Origin: Oscillospiraceae bacterium
GTDB lineage: Bacteria > Bacillota > Clostridia > Oscillospirales > Oscillospiraceae
NCBI GenBank assembly: GCA_012513005.1
Contig: JAAZCZ010000061.1
Span: 1 to 64,000 of the forward strand
Reading direction: 5' to 3'
DNA length: 64,000 nucleotides
Part shown: one piece after another, positions 26,287-35,461 of the stretch
Position numbering within the stretch: the first letter of the stretch is position 1
How the letters are laid out: every line of letters begins with the position of its first letter
The notes under the pieces: generated by a model
Database searches by the model: none
Seen by the model: the letters and a program-made list of their open reading frames with translations, nothing else
Told to the model about the DNA's origin: nothing
Made by a program: the position numbers and the translations under genes

Positions 26287-26289
26287 CAA
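26261..26289 (-). promoter_or_regulatory. Promoter of fba (overlaps pfp promoter)
   Basis: On the minus strand TTGATT (26289-26284) and TATAAT (26266-26261) with a 17-bp spacer, about 65 bp before the fba ATG. Confidence 0.7.
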
Positions 26290-26319
26290 TACAACCTTTA
26301 TCTATTTGGAGGGATAAAT

Positions 26320-27564
26320 ATGAACACTATTTTAAAAGGCGCATGTATAGTTGGTCAATCAGGCGGTCCGACTTCTGTTATTAATGCAAGTGCATACGGA
26401 GTGATAAAAACTGCACTCGAATCGGATTTTATTACAAAGGTTTATGGCGCTGCTAACGGCATTGTAGGAGTATTAGACGATAGACTGTATGATATGTCGT
26501 GTGAGGATGCGGAAGAACTTCGTCTGTTAATGAATACGCCCTCATCAGAATTGGGCTCTTGCAGATATAAAATTGCAGACCCTAAAAAAGATGATTCTGA
26601 TTACAAGCGTATACATGAAATATTTATAAAATATGATGTGCGATATTTCTTTTATATCGGCGGCAACGACTCAATGGACACCTGCAATAAAATTAGCAGC
26701 TATATGCAAAGTGTGGGATATGAATGTCGTGTTATCGGAGTGCCCAAAACAATTGACAACGACTTATTCGGAACAGATCATTGCCCCGGGTTTGGAAGCG
26801 CAGCTAAGTATATTGCTACTACTTGCGCTGAAATTTATAAAGACGCACATGTATACAATACAGGAATGATAGTAATAATAGAAATTATGGGCAGACACGC
26901 AGGATGGCTTGCAGGCAGCGCGGCATTAGCCTCGGTTTGCTGCTGTGGTCCTGATCTTATTTATTTGCCGGAAATTCCGTTTGATATGGATAAGTTTATA
27001 AATGATGCCAAATCAATATATGATAAGAATTCAAACTGTATTGTGGCTGTCTCTGAGGGAATTCACTATGAAGACGGTAGTTTCGTGTCTGAGGCAAAGG
27101 TGAGCTCAACAGACGGCTTCGGTCATGCACAATTGGGTGGCTTGGCTGCTCTTTTAGCCCACAATATTAAAGAAAAAACCGGAGCAAAGGTTCGTGGAAT
27201 AGAATTATCTCTTTTGCAAAGATGCGGTGCGCATTTAGCTTCGGAAACTGACTTAAATGAAGCTTTCATGGCCGGAGAAGCTGCGGTTAATGCTGCCGTT
27301 TCGGGCATCAGCGGTCAAATGGTTGCCTTTGAACGCTCATGCGGCAGTGACGGGGAATATCTCTGCAGTACAAATTTAATCCCTCTCTCCTCTGTCGCCA
27401 ACTTAGAAAAGAAAGTGCCGTTGGAATGGATTACGAAAGAAAAAAATGGCGTAACCCAAGAGTTTATTGATTATGCTCTGCCCCTAATTCAAGGTGAACC
27501 TGAACGGGCAACTGAAAACTCACTTCCGCGCTATGCAAGGCTAAAAAAGATACTCGCAAAATAA
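26320..27564 (+). CDS. pfp: 6-phosphofructokinase, PPi-type (PFP)
   Basis: Phosphorylates fructose 6-phosphate, probably with pyrophosphate. The N-terminal VGQSGGPTSVINAS loop, GGNDSMDTCNKI (about 113-124), GVPKTIDNDLFGTDH (about 140-154) and GRHAGWLAG are present. The Asp in GGNDS, where ATP enzymes have Gly, and Lys in PKTIDND are the accepted markers of PPi use. Length 414 fits the long PFP clade. GGAGG lies before the ATG. A PPi enzyme would make this step reversible, which matters because fba is divergently transcribed from the same site. Confidence 0.9.
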   Translation: MNTILKGACIVGQSGGPTSVINASAYGVIKTALESDFITKVYGAANGIVGVLDDRLYDMSCEDAEELRLLMNTPSSELGSCRYKIADPKKDDSDYKRIHEIFIKYDVRYFFYIGGNDSMDTCNKISSYMQSVGYECRVIGVPKTIDNDLFGTDHCPGFGSAAKYIATTCAEIYKDAHVYNTGMIVIIEIMGRHAGWLAGSAALASVCCCGPDLIYLPEIPFDMDKFINDAKSIYDKNSNCIVAVSEGIHYEDGSFVSEAKVSSTDGFGHAQLGGLAALLAHNIKEKTGAKVRGIELSLLQRCGAHLASETDLNEAFMAGEAAVNAAVSGISGQMVAFERSCGSDGEYLCSTNLIPLSSVANLEKKVPLEWITKEKNGVTQEFIDYALPLIQGEPERATENSLPRYARLKKILAK

Positions 27565-27593
27565 GTAACTAGCTGAAGTTAATATAAAAAAAT

Positions 27594-27632
27594 AATAAGG
27601 AGAAAGCCGTATTAATGACTTTCTCCTTTTTC
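27594..27632 (+). terminator. Terminator after pfp
   Basis: Hairpin with arms aataaggagaaag / ctttctcctttttctt, partly paired, loop about 12 nt, followed by T-rich sequence. It also lies just beyond the end of the opposing HAD gene and may serve both. Confidence 0.6.
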
Positions 27633-27643
27633 TTATTATTTTG

Positions 27644-28291
27644 TCAGAAAAACAGTGCTTGCCTTAGTTCAGAAACATTATCTACAACCCTAATAGCACC
27701 GGCATTAATTAGCTCACCGGGCTCAGCAAAACCCCAGTTTACGCCGATGCAGGGTATTCCGCATGCCTTTGCACCTAAAACATCATTGTCTCTGTCCCCT
27801 ACCATAACAGCTGTAGACTTATCAGAATTGCATAAGAGCTCGGCGATTACTTCGCTCTTTTCCATTCGTGTACCATTAAACTCACTTCCGAGCACAGCAC
27901 TAAAATGGTTTAAATAGCCATATCTCTCCAAAATCTCAATTGTATAGGGTGTGGGCTTCCCTGTTGCAACGCAGACAGAATAGCCTGAGTCACTGAGCTC
28001 TTTAACAAACGGAAAAATATCGGGGTAAGGCTTACACTCTAAAACGCCCTTGACCTTGTATCTATCCCTGAACTTTTTAACCATTTCACGAGATTTTTCT
28101 ATTGGAATCTTGTATCTGCGTGCAAAAGAAAGTTCTAAAGGCGGACCAACAAAACTTCTCAGGGCATCTAAATCCGGCTCATTATAGCCAAATGACTCGG
28201 CAGCGTACTGAACAGATTTTAGTATTCCTTCGCCTGTATCAAACAATGTTCCGTCAAAATCAAAGAGTACAGTATCATATTTTCTTTTCAT
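27644..28291 (-). CDS. HAD-superfamily phosphatase (Gph/PpaX-like)
   Basis: Haloacid-dehalogenase hydrolase, subfamily IA. Motif I DFDGTLFDTGEG (about 11-22) has both catalytic Asp. Motif II is CVATGKPTP, the Lys region VLGSEFNGTRMEKSEVI, and motif III MVGDRDNDVLGA. 215 residues with a helical cap. The closest named families are phosphoglycolate phosphatase and pyrophosphatase PpaX. The substrate is not fixed by sequence, but its place 14 nt after eno suggests cotranscription with the glycolytic genes. The ribosome binding site is weak. Confidence 0.85.
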   Translation of the reverse strand: MKRKYDTVLFDFDGTLFDTGEGILKSVQYAAESFGYNEPDLDALRSFVGPPLELSFARRYKIPIEKSREMVKKFRDRYKVKGVLECKPYPDIFPFVKELSDSGYSVCVATGKPTPYTIEILERYGYLNHFSAVLGSEFNGTRMEKSEVIAELLCNSDKSTAVMVGDRDNDVLGAKACGIPCIGVNWGFAEPGELINAGAIRVVDNVSELRQALFF

Positions 28292-28305
28292 ATATAAACG
28301 GATGC

Positions 28306-29640
<1,335 letters not shown>

Positions 29641-31161
29641 CTATATTAATGATTTACCTGTCATAATTTCGGGTTTTTCTATTCCCATTGCGGTTAGTAT
29701 AGTTGGCGCAATATCGGCTAGCCTGCCCGAAGAACTAAATTTTTTATCTGTACCGCAAATTATAAACGGAACCGGGTTTGTTGTGTGTGCGGTATTTGGA
29801 CTTCCGTCATCACCGAACATTTTTTCTGCGTTGCCATGATCTGCCGTTATAAATAGAATAATATTATTTTCTTCTGCGGCTTTTATTATTCTACCAAGGC
29901 ATAAATCAACAGTTTCAACAGCTTTAACGGCTGCCGGCAATACACCTGTGTGACCAACCATATCACAGTTTGCAAAATTGCACACATAAAAACCGTAGCT
30001 GCTGTCACTCATTGCTTCTACAAGCTCATTACAGACAAGTTCGGCACTCATCTGCGGAATAAGATCGTATGTCGCAAATTCCCTCGGTGACGGAATTAAT
30101 ACTCTTGTCTCACCTTCATACTCAGTTTCAGTGCCACCGTTAAAAAAGAAAGTAACGTGCGCATATTTTTCTGTCTCAGCTATTCGAAACTGCCTTATTT
30201 TGTGCCGACTTATAACTTCACCAAGAGTATCTTTAATACTAAAGGGAGGAAAAGCAATGGGCAAACCCAGAGCCTCATCATAGGAAGTTGTGCAGACATA
30301 ATTTACATTTAGTTCTTCTCTGCAAAAATTCTTTGCTTCTGCAGGCAAGTTACCTGTTATAGCCCAGGTCATTTCTCTTGCTCTGTCAGGACGGAAGTTC
30401 ATGAAAATAACGCTGTCTCCGTCTTTAATATGGCCGTCAGCAAAATACACTGTAGGCTCAAAAAACTCATCGGTTACGCCATTTTCATAGCTTCTTTTAA
30501 TATCTTCTACCGGACTCTCCCCTGTTTGCCCTTGCCCTTTAACTATTGCATCGTAGCCTTTTTGCAGTCTATCCCAACGCTTGTCTCTGTCCATGCCCCA
30601 AAATCTGCCCTGTATACTGGCAATTTTAGTGTTTGGCTTATCTTTTATAAAATCAAGAAGCATGCTTACAAAGGATGCTCCTGAAGTCGGGCTCACATCT
30701 CTGCCGTCTAAAAAACAATGAATGTATGTTCTTTTAACACTGTGTTCATTTACCATTTTAATCATGGCAAAAATCTGACTTATTAAACTATGTACTCCAC
30801 CGTCAGACAAAAGCCCTAAAATATGAACAGCTTTGTCGTTCCTCACTGCAGAATCAATGGCGTTTAAGTAGATCGGATTTCTGAAAAAATCTCCATCTTC
30901 AATAGCCTTTGTTATTAATGGATTATTTTGAAACACTACCCTTCCTGCGCCAATGTTCATATGTCCGACTTCGGAATTTCCCATTTGTCCATCCGGAAGA
31001 CCTACATCAAGCCCGGAAGCTAATAGTGTTGTGCCATTGCAGTTTTGATTAAGCAAGTCCCAATTTGGGGTATTTGCAATTGAAATTGCATTGCCGTTTT
31101 CATTATTGCTGAGCCCAAAACCGTCTAATATTACTAATGCTGCTCTTTTGGTTTTTTCCAT
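29641..31161 (-). CDS. gpmI: 2,3-bisphosphoglycerate-independent phosphoglycerate mutase
   Basis: Mn-dependent mutase of the alkaline phosphatase superfamily, interconverting 3- and 2-phosphoglycerate. The nucleophile Ser is in GQMGNSEVGHMNIGAGR; HCFLDGRDVSP, FRPDRARE, GHTGVLPAAVKAVE and FITADHGNAEKM supply the metal ligands. The ATG at 31161 shares its A with the tpiA stop (TGATG); an upstream GTG at 31164 adds one residue. 506 residues, normal. Confidence 0.97.
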   Translation of the reverse strand: MEKTKRAALVILDGFGLSNNENGNAISIANTPNWDLLNQNCNGTTLLASGLDVGLPDGQMGNSEVGHMNIGAGRVVFQNNPLITKAIEDGDFFRNPIYLNAIDSAVRNDKAVHILGLLSDGGVHSLISQIFAMIKMVNEHSVKRTYIHCFLDGRDVSPTSGASFVSMLLDFIKDKPNTKIASIQGRFWGMDRDKRWDRLQKGYDAIVKGQGQTGESPVEDIKRSYENGVTDEFFEPTVYFADGHIKDGDSVIFMNFRPDRAREMTWAITGNLPAEAKNFCREELNVNYVCTTSYDEALGLPIAFPPFSIKDTLGEVISRHKIRQFRIAETEKYAHVTFFFNGGTETEYEGETRVLIPSPREFATYDLIPQMSAELVCNELVEAMSDSSYGFYVCNFANCDMVGHTGVLPAAVKAVETVDLCLGRIIKAAEENNIILFITADHGNAEKMFGDDGSPNTAHTTNPVPFIICGTDKKFSSSGRLADIAPTILTAMGIEKPEIMTGKSLI

Positions 31162-31937
31162 CACTCGAAGTCCACTGTACTTTCAATTATTTTTGCAAGT
31201 TCGGCAGGATCCAAGGAAGACCCGCCGATTAAACCGCCGTCTATATCGGGCTGCGCCAAAAGTTCAGCACAATTCTTAGAATTCATAGACCCGCCATAAA
31301 GAATACTGACAGAGCGAGCAGTTCTGGCATCAAAGTTATCTCTGATTACTGTTCGAATTTTCGCACAAACCTCTTGCGCCTGAATGGCAGTTGCAGTCTT
31401 TCCTGTTCCTATTGCCCATATAGGTTCATATGCAATGACGCATTTTCTGACATCCTTTGCCTCTAAACCCGAAAGAGCTGCTTTTGTTTGGTATGTGACA
31501 TAATCAAAAGTGAGTCCGTACTCTCTCTGCAATAATGACTCTCCGACACAAATGATTGGCGTCACGCCTGCAGATAAAAGCTTTTTAACTTTTGCAGATA
31601 CCTGAAAATCAGTCTCGTTGTGGTATTGTCTTCTCTCTGAGTGCCCTACAATACAGTATCTGACTTCAATATCTGCCAGCATTGAAGCAGAAATTTCGCC
31701 GGTATATGCTCCAAAATCGTGTTCAGATACATCCTGAGCACCACAAACTATCCTTGTGTCTCTCATTGTGCGAGTAATGCTTGTGGCAAGAACAGCCGGG
31801 GCACAAATAACAGTGTCGCATGTTTTTGCTTTAGGCATTGCGCCTCTTAGCTCCTGTAAAAACGGGCGCACATCCGAGGCGAGTTTATTCATTTTCCAGT
31901 TTCCGGCAATTATTACCTTACGATACTTTCGGTTCAT
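31161..31937 (-). CDS. tpiA: Triose-phosphate isomerase
   Basis: TIM-barrel isomerase of DHAP and glyceraldehyde 3-phosphate. GNWKMNK with the catalytic Lys, the VGHSERRQYH His loop, AYEPIWAIGTGKTA with the catalytic Glu and flexible loop, and LYGGSMN/GGLIGGSSL are present. The ATG at 31937 follows GGAGG by 6 nt. A TTG at 31949 overlaps that site and is rejected. 258 residues, a few more than average. Confidence 0.97.
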   Translation of the reverse strand: MNRKYRKVIIAGNWKMNKLASDVRPFLQELRGAMPKAKTCDTVICAPAVLATSITRTMRDTRIVCGAQDVSEHDFGAYTGEISASMLADIEVRYCIVGHSERRQYHNETDFQVSAKVKKLLSAGVTPIICVGESLLQREYGLTFDYVTYQTKAALSGLEAKDVRKCVIAYEPIWAIGTGKTATAIQAQEVCAKIRTVIRDNFDARTARSVSILYGGSMNSKNCAELLAQPDIDGGLIGGSSLDPAELAKIIESTVDFE

Positions 31938-31954
31938 ATTAACCTCCAAATATG

Positions 31955-33145
31955 TTATTTATCCAGTAAACACGCTATACCGGGCAAGTCTATACCTTCA
32001 AGAAATTCAAGCGAAGCTCCGCCACCTGTACTAATATGAGTAATTTTGTCGGCAAATCCCGATTTCTCAACAGCAGATGCTGAATCTCCGCCACCAACAA
32101 TTGTAGTTGCGCCTGATTCAGCAACAGCCTTGGCAAGTGACATTGTGCCTCCGGCAAAGTTTGCAAACTCAAAAACTCCCATGGGTCCGTTCCAAACAAT
32201 AGTTCCCGCACCAATAAGAGCATCACTAAATAGTTTGATTGTTTTAGGTCCTATATCCATTCCCATCATGTCGCTTGGTATATCGCCTTCAATAAGGATA
32301 GGAGTAGAATCAGCCGAAAATTCTGTAGCACAAAGATTGTCGATAGGAACTAATAGCCTAACGCCTTTTTCTTGTGCTTTATTAATCATCTCTTTGGCGT
32401 AATCAATCTTATCCTCTTCCAGCAGGCTTTTGCCAATCTCGATTCCCTCGGCTTTTAAGAAAGTGTATGCCATGCCGCCACCGATAATAATTGTGTCTGC
32501 CTTTTGCAGAAGATTATTGATAACACCGATTTTATCGGAAACCTTTGCCCCGCCCAAAACAGAAACAAAAGGTCTTACAGGGTTGTCAAGCGCTCTACCT
32601 AAAATCGATACTTCTTTTTCGACTAAAAGCCCGGCATATGCCGGCAAAAACTCAGAAACACCTGCTGTTGAAGCATGTGCTCGGTGAACTGTTCCAAACG
32701 CATCAGACACATAAACATCAGCAAGGGATGCAAGCTCTTTTGCAAAGGATGAGTCGTTCTTTTCCTCTCTCGGATCGAAACGGAGGTTTTCAAGCAATAA
32801 TAATTCACCCGGCAAAAGGTTTTTTGCTTTGCTTTTAGCATCCTCTCCAATAATATCTTCAGCAAATATTACATTTTGCCCCAGGAGTTCAGACAGCATT
32901 TTTGCAACAGGAGCAAGGCTGAGTTCCTTTTTCCACTCCCCTTTAGGTTTGCCTAAATGTGAGCAAGCAATTACAGCAGCGCCATTTTTCAGCAAGTGAG
33001 TTATTGTGGGCAGTGCTGCTGTCACTCTTGCGTTACTTGTGATTTCACCTGTTTTCTTATCAATCGGGACATTAAAATCACATCTTAAAAGTACCTTTTT
33101 TCCTTTTGGGTCAAAGTCGTTTATTGTTTTCTTGGAATAATTCAT
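31955..33145 (-). CDS. pgk: Phosphoglycerate kinase
   Basis: Makes ATP from 1,3-bisphosphoglycerate. Two Rossmann-like lobes: [38 protein letters not shown], the second-lobe [32 protein letters not shown] and the nucleotide loop [14 protein letters not shown]. 396 residues, normal. GGAGG precedes the ATG, which overlaps the trmL stop by 4 nt. gap (glyceraldehyde 3-phosphate dehydrogenase), often upstream of pgk, is not in this operon. Confidence 0.97.
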   Translation of the reverse strand: MNYSKKTINDFDPKGKKVLLRCDFNVPIDKKTGEITSNARVTAALPTITHLLKNGAAVIACSHLGKPKGEWKKELSLAPVAKMLSELLGQNVIFAEDIIGEDAKSKAKNLLPGELLLLENLRFDPREEKNDSSFAKELASLADVYVSDAFGTVHRAHASTAGVSEFLPAYAGLLVEKEVSILGRALDNPVRPFVSVLGGAKVSDKIGVINNLLQKADTIIIGGGMAYTFLKAEGIEIGKSLLEEDKIDYAKEMINKAQEKGVRLLVPIDNLCATEFSADSTPILIEGDIPSDMMGMDIGPKTIKLFSDALIGAGTIVWNGPMGVFEFANFAGGTMSLAKAVAESGATTIVGGGDSASAVEKSGFADKITHISTGGGASLEFLEGIDLPGIACLLDK

Positions 33146-33636
33146 ACGCCATCCTCCAATTTCATATTTCCGAATTGTTTTAATCCTTTAAAGTTTTGCT
33201 GACGCAATGCTTCATATGCAAGTACCGCAGCTGCATTTGAGAGATTTAAACTTCTTGCATCTGTAATCATAGGGATTCGAATGCAGCGTTCGCGATACTT
33301 TTCAAGAAGCCATTTGGGCAGCCCGGCTGTCTCCTTACCAAACATAAATACGGTGTCCGAGCTAAAATCACAGTCATAATAACTCATTGGAGCCTTTGTC
33401 GTTGCAAGCCAAAGATTATCATCTCCATTTGCTTCAAAATATTCTTCAATATTGTTATATATTTTAATTTTAAGCAAATGCCAGTAATCCAAGCCGGCTC
33501 TTTTTAATGATTTGTCTGAAATATCAAATCCCAAAGGCTTAATAAGATGAAGAGCTGCATGAGTACACGCACATGTTCTCGCTATTGCTCCGGTATTATT
33601 AGGAATTTCCGGTTCAAATAAAACTATATCTACCAA
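33142..33636 (-). CDS. trmL: tRNA (cytidine/uridine-2'-O-)-methyltransferase TrmL (SPOUT family)
   Basis: SPOUT methyltransferase that modifies the wobble base of tRNA-Leu. [21 protein letters not shown] at the N-terminus, [31 protein letters not shown] and the C-terminal knot [27 protein letters not shown] are typical. Start is TTG after GGGAAG. First gene of the glycolytic operon and coupled to pgk by a 4-nt overlap, which ties a tRNA modification enzyme to glycolytic gene expression. Confidence 0.93.
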   Translation of the reverse strand: MVDIVLFEPEIPNNTGAIARTCACTHAALHLIKPLGFDISDKSLKRAGLDYWHLLKIKIYNNIEEYFEANGDDNLWLATTKAPMSYYDCDFSSDTVFMFGKETAGLPKWLLEKYRERCIRIPMITDARSLNLSNAAAVLAYEALRQQNFKGLKQFGNMKLEDGV

Positions 33637-33681
33637 GTGTTCTTCCCTGCCGATTAATAATTAAAAAATTTTGCTTTAATC

Positions 33682-33710
33682 ATTTTACTACCAATTTTTG
33701 AACAATTCAA
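33682..33710 (-). promoter_or_regulatory. Promoter of the trmL-pgk-tpiA-gpmI-eno operon
   Basis: On the minus strand TTGAAT (33710-33705) and TAAAAT (33687-33682) with a 17-bp spacer, about 45 bp before trmL. It is one of two opposing promoters in the 335-bp gap 33637-33971. The rest of that gap (33711-33875) is very AT-rich, and I see no gene or recognisable riboswitch in it. Confidence 0.6.
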
Positions 33711-33875
33711 TATCAAATTGCCTAAAAATTCAATTTTTCATAATTTTATTGCGTATAATTTAACAGAGTATATTTTTAGTATAAACTATTTCAGGAAGAA
33801 AAATTTATAAAATCACAGACAAAAGATGTTTTGCCTAGAGCCTAAAAACTAATAATAACTATATATAGATTTTAT

Positions 33876-33904
33876 TAGACAAAATTCATTAATCTTGCTA
33901 TTAT
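33876..33904 (+). promoter_or_regulatory. Promoter of the FMN-dependent dehydrogenase gene
   Basis: TAGACA (33876-33881) and TATTAT (33899-33904) separated by 17 bp. Transcription would start about 33911, inside a short palindrome. Confidence 0.6.
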
Positions 33905-33918
33905 CTATACAAGTATAG
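33905..33918 (+). promoter_or_regulatory. Palindrome at the predicted transcription start
   Basis: CTATAC-AA-GTATAG, a perfect 6-2-6 dyad directly after the -10 box. The position suits a repressor operator; the regulator is unknown. Confidence 0.4.
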
Positions 33919-33971
33919 TCAGATAGATTTAAACTAATTTTATATGCTAATGCATAATGGGAGGAAAAATA

Positions 33972-34991
33972 ATGGATTACAAGGAAATGCTAGAAAACGC
34001 TCGTGAAAAAATAGGGCCGCTATGTAAAGCATGCCCGGTTTGTAACGGTCTTGCTTGTGCCAACAAAATGCCGGGTCCCGGTTCAAAACAGCCGGGTAAC
34101 GGGGCTGCAAGAAACTTTGATGCTTGGCAAAGAGTTTTTGTTAATATGGATAATATTGCCGAAAACGTTGAGCCTGAAACAGCGTTTACTCTGTTTGGAC
34201 GCGAATTTAAGATGCCTATTTTTTCAGCACCTATTGGGGCTCTACCTATGCACTACGGTCCTGCTTATAATGACATCAGTTATAATGACCTGATGGTTCC
34301 AACTTGCGCAGAATTTGGTGTGGCTTCCTTAACGGGTGACGGAGTAGACCCTGAAGTTATGAAGAGATCTGCTAAAGCTATGGCAGCAGTCGGCGGAATA
34401 GGTATTCCCACTATTAAGCCTTGGAATAAAGAGGCAGTTTTTGAGAAACTTGATATTCTAAACGAAGCCGGAATTTTTGCAGTGGCTATGGACATTGACG
34501 GTGCAGGCTTGCCATTCTTAAAAGCAATGAATCCTAATGCCGGAAATAAAACTGTTGGAGAACTTAGAGAAATAATCTCATATGCTAAAATGCCGTTTAT
34601 AATTAAAGGAATAATGACAGCTAAGGCTGCAGAAAAAGCTGTTGAGGCAGGTGCTGCAGGCATAGTTGTTTCAAATCACGGAGGCAGAGTTCTTGGGCAA
34701 ACGCCTGCAACAGCAGATGTGCTTCCTGAAATTGTTGCAGCTGTTAAAGGAAAAACGGTTATTTTTGTTGACGGCGGTATTAGAACAGGCGTAGATGTTT
34801 TCAAGGCACTTGCTATTGGAGCGGATGCTGTTTTAATCGGCAGACCATTTGTTCCCGCAGCATATGGCGCAGATAGAGAGGGTGTTGAGCTCCTATTAAA
34901 CAAGTACTTATCTGAACTAAAAGACACCATGAAAATGTGCGGCGCATCTGACCTTGAAAGCATTAATTCCGATATGGTAGCAAAATTTTAG
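33972..34991 (+). CDS. FMN-dependent alpha-hydroxy acid dehydrogenase family protein
   Basis: TIM-barrel flavoprotein of the lactate/glycolate oxidase family. MPIFSAPIG near residue 75 begins the barrel. IIKGIMTAKAAEKAVEAGA carries the FMN-binding Lys, VSNHGGRVL the catalytic His and Arg, and VDGGIRTGVDVFKALAIGADAVLIGRPF the phosphate site. The N-terminus has an extra CKACPVCNGLAC motif (four Cys at about 18-27) that lactate oxidases lack; it could bind a metal or form disulfides. The ATG at 33972 has GGGAGG at suitable spacing; an ATG at 33957 lies within that site. 339 residues. Substrate unknown. Confidence 0.85.
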   Translation: MDYKEMLENAREKIGPLCKACPVCNGLACANKMPGPGSKQPGNGAARNFDAWQRVFVNMDNIAENVEPETAFTLFGREFKMPIFSAPIGALPMHYGPAYNDISYNDLMVPTCAEFGVASLTGDGVDPEVMKRSAKAMAAVGGIGIPTIKPWNKEAVFEKLDILNEAGIFAVAMDIDGAGLPFLKAMNPNAGNKTVGELREIISYAKMPFIIKGIMTAKAAEKAVEAGAAGIVVSNHGGRVLGQTPATADVLPEIVAAVKGKTVIFVDGGIRTGVDVFKALAIGADAVLIGRPFVPAAYGADREGVELLLNKYLSELKDTMKMCGASDLESINSDMVAKF

Positions 34992-35008
34992 ATTCTTTTA
35001 GATTTGTC

Positions 35009-35037
35009 TTGATATTACTTGCTTGTTGTGGTATCAT
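35009..35037 (+). promoter_or_regulatory. Promoter of secG
   Basis: TTGATA (35009-35014) and TATCAT (35032-35037) with a 17-bp spacer, 41 bp before the secG ATG. Confidence 0.65.
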
Positions 35038-35078
35038 TTAACAACATTTATTTAAGCACCGAAAGGAATTGAAGACAA

Positions 35079-35306
35079 ATGACCTTCGCACTTACAATTA
35101 TACAGCTAATTTCGGCAATCACCGTTACCCTTGTTGTTCTTTTGCAATCCGGCAAAAGGTCCGGATTATCCGGGGCAATTTCCGGCGGTGCTGAAACCTT
35201 TCTATCGAAGGGCAAGGCTAAAACAATAGATGCCAAGCTGGCAAAAGCAACCAAATGGATTGGTCTTGTTTTTGTTTTGCTTACACTTTCGTTGCACTTT
35301 GTATAA
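35079..35306 (+). CDS. secG: Preprotein translocase subunit SecG
   Basis: Small membrane subunit of the SecYEG channel. 75 residues with two membrane helices (about 3-22 and 53-72) around the conserved cytoplasmic loop VVLLQSGKRSGLSGAISGG. This length and loop are diagnostic. The usual downstream genes rnr and smpB are not here; smpB is 10 kb away. AAAGGA lies rather far upstream of the ATG. Confidence 0.92.
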   Translation: MTFALTIIQLISAITVTLVVLLQSGKRSGLSGAISGGAETFLSKGKAKTIDAKLAKATKWIGLVFVLLTLSLHFV

Positions 35307-35375
35307 TCCTTGTTGATTTGCATATGAATTAGCAGAGAAAACCTCAAAAAATCAATCTTAGCAATAGCCATTAAA

Positions 35376-35413
35376 AGCCTTCTGTGATATCATTATCATC
35401 GAAGGCTATTTTT
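35376..35413 (+). terminator. Terminator of secG
   Basis: Arms agccttc / gaaggct enclosing a loop that itself can pair (gatatcattatc), followed by TATTTTTTATT. Confidence 0.7.
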
Positions 35414-35461
35414 TATTCATAAATGTTAATTCACTGATAATAGGAAGCATGGTGTCAGATA

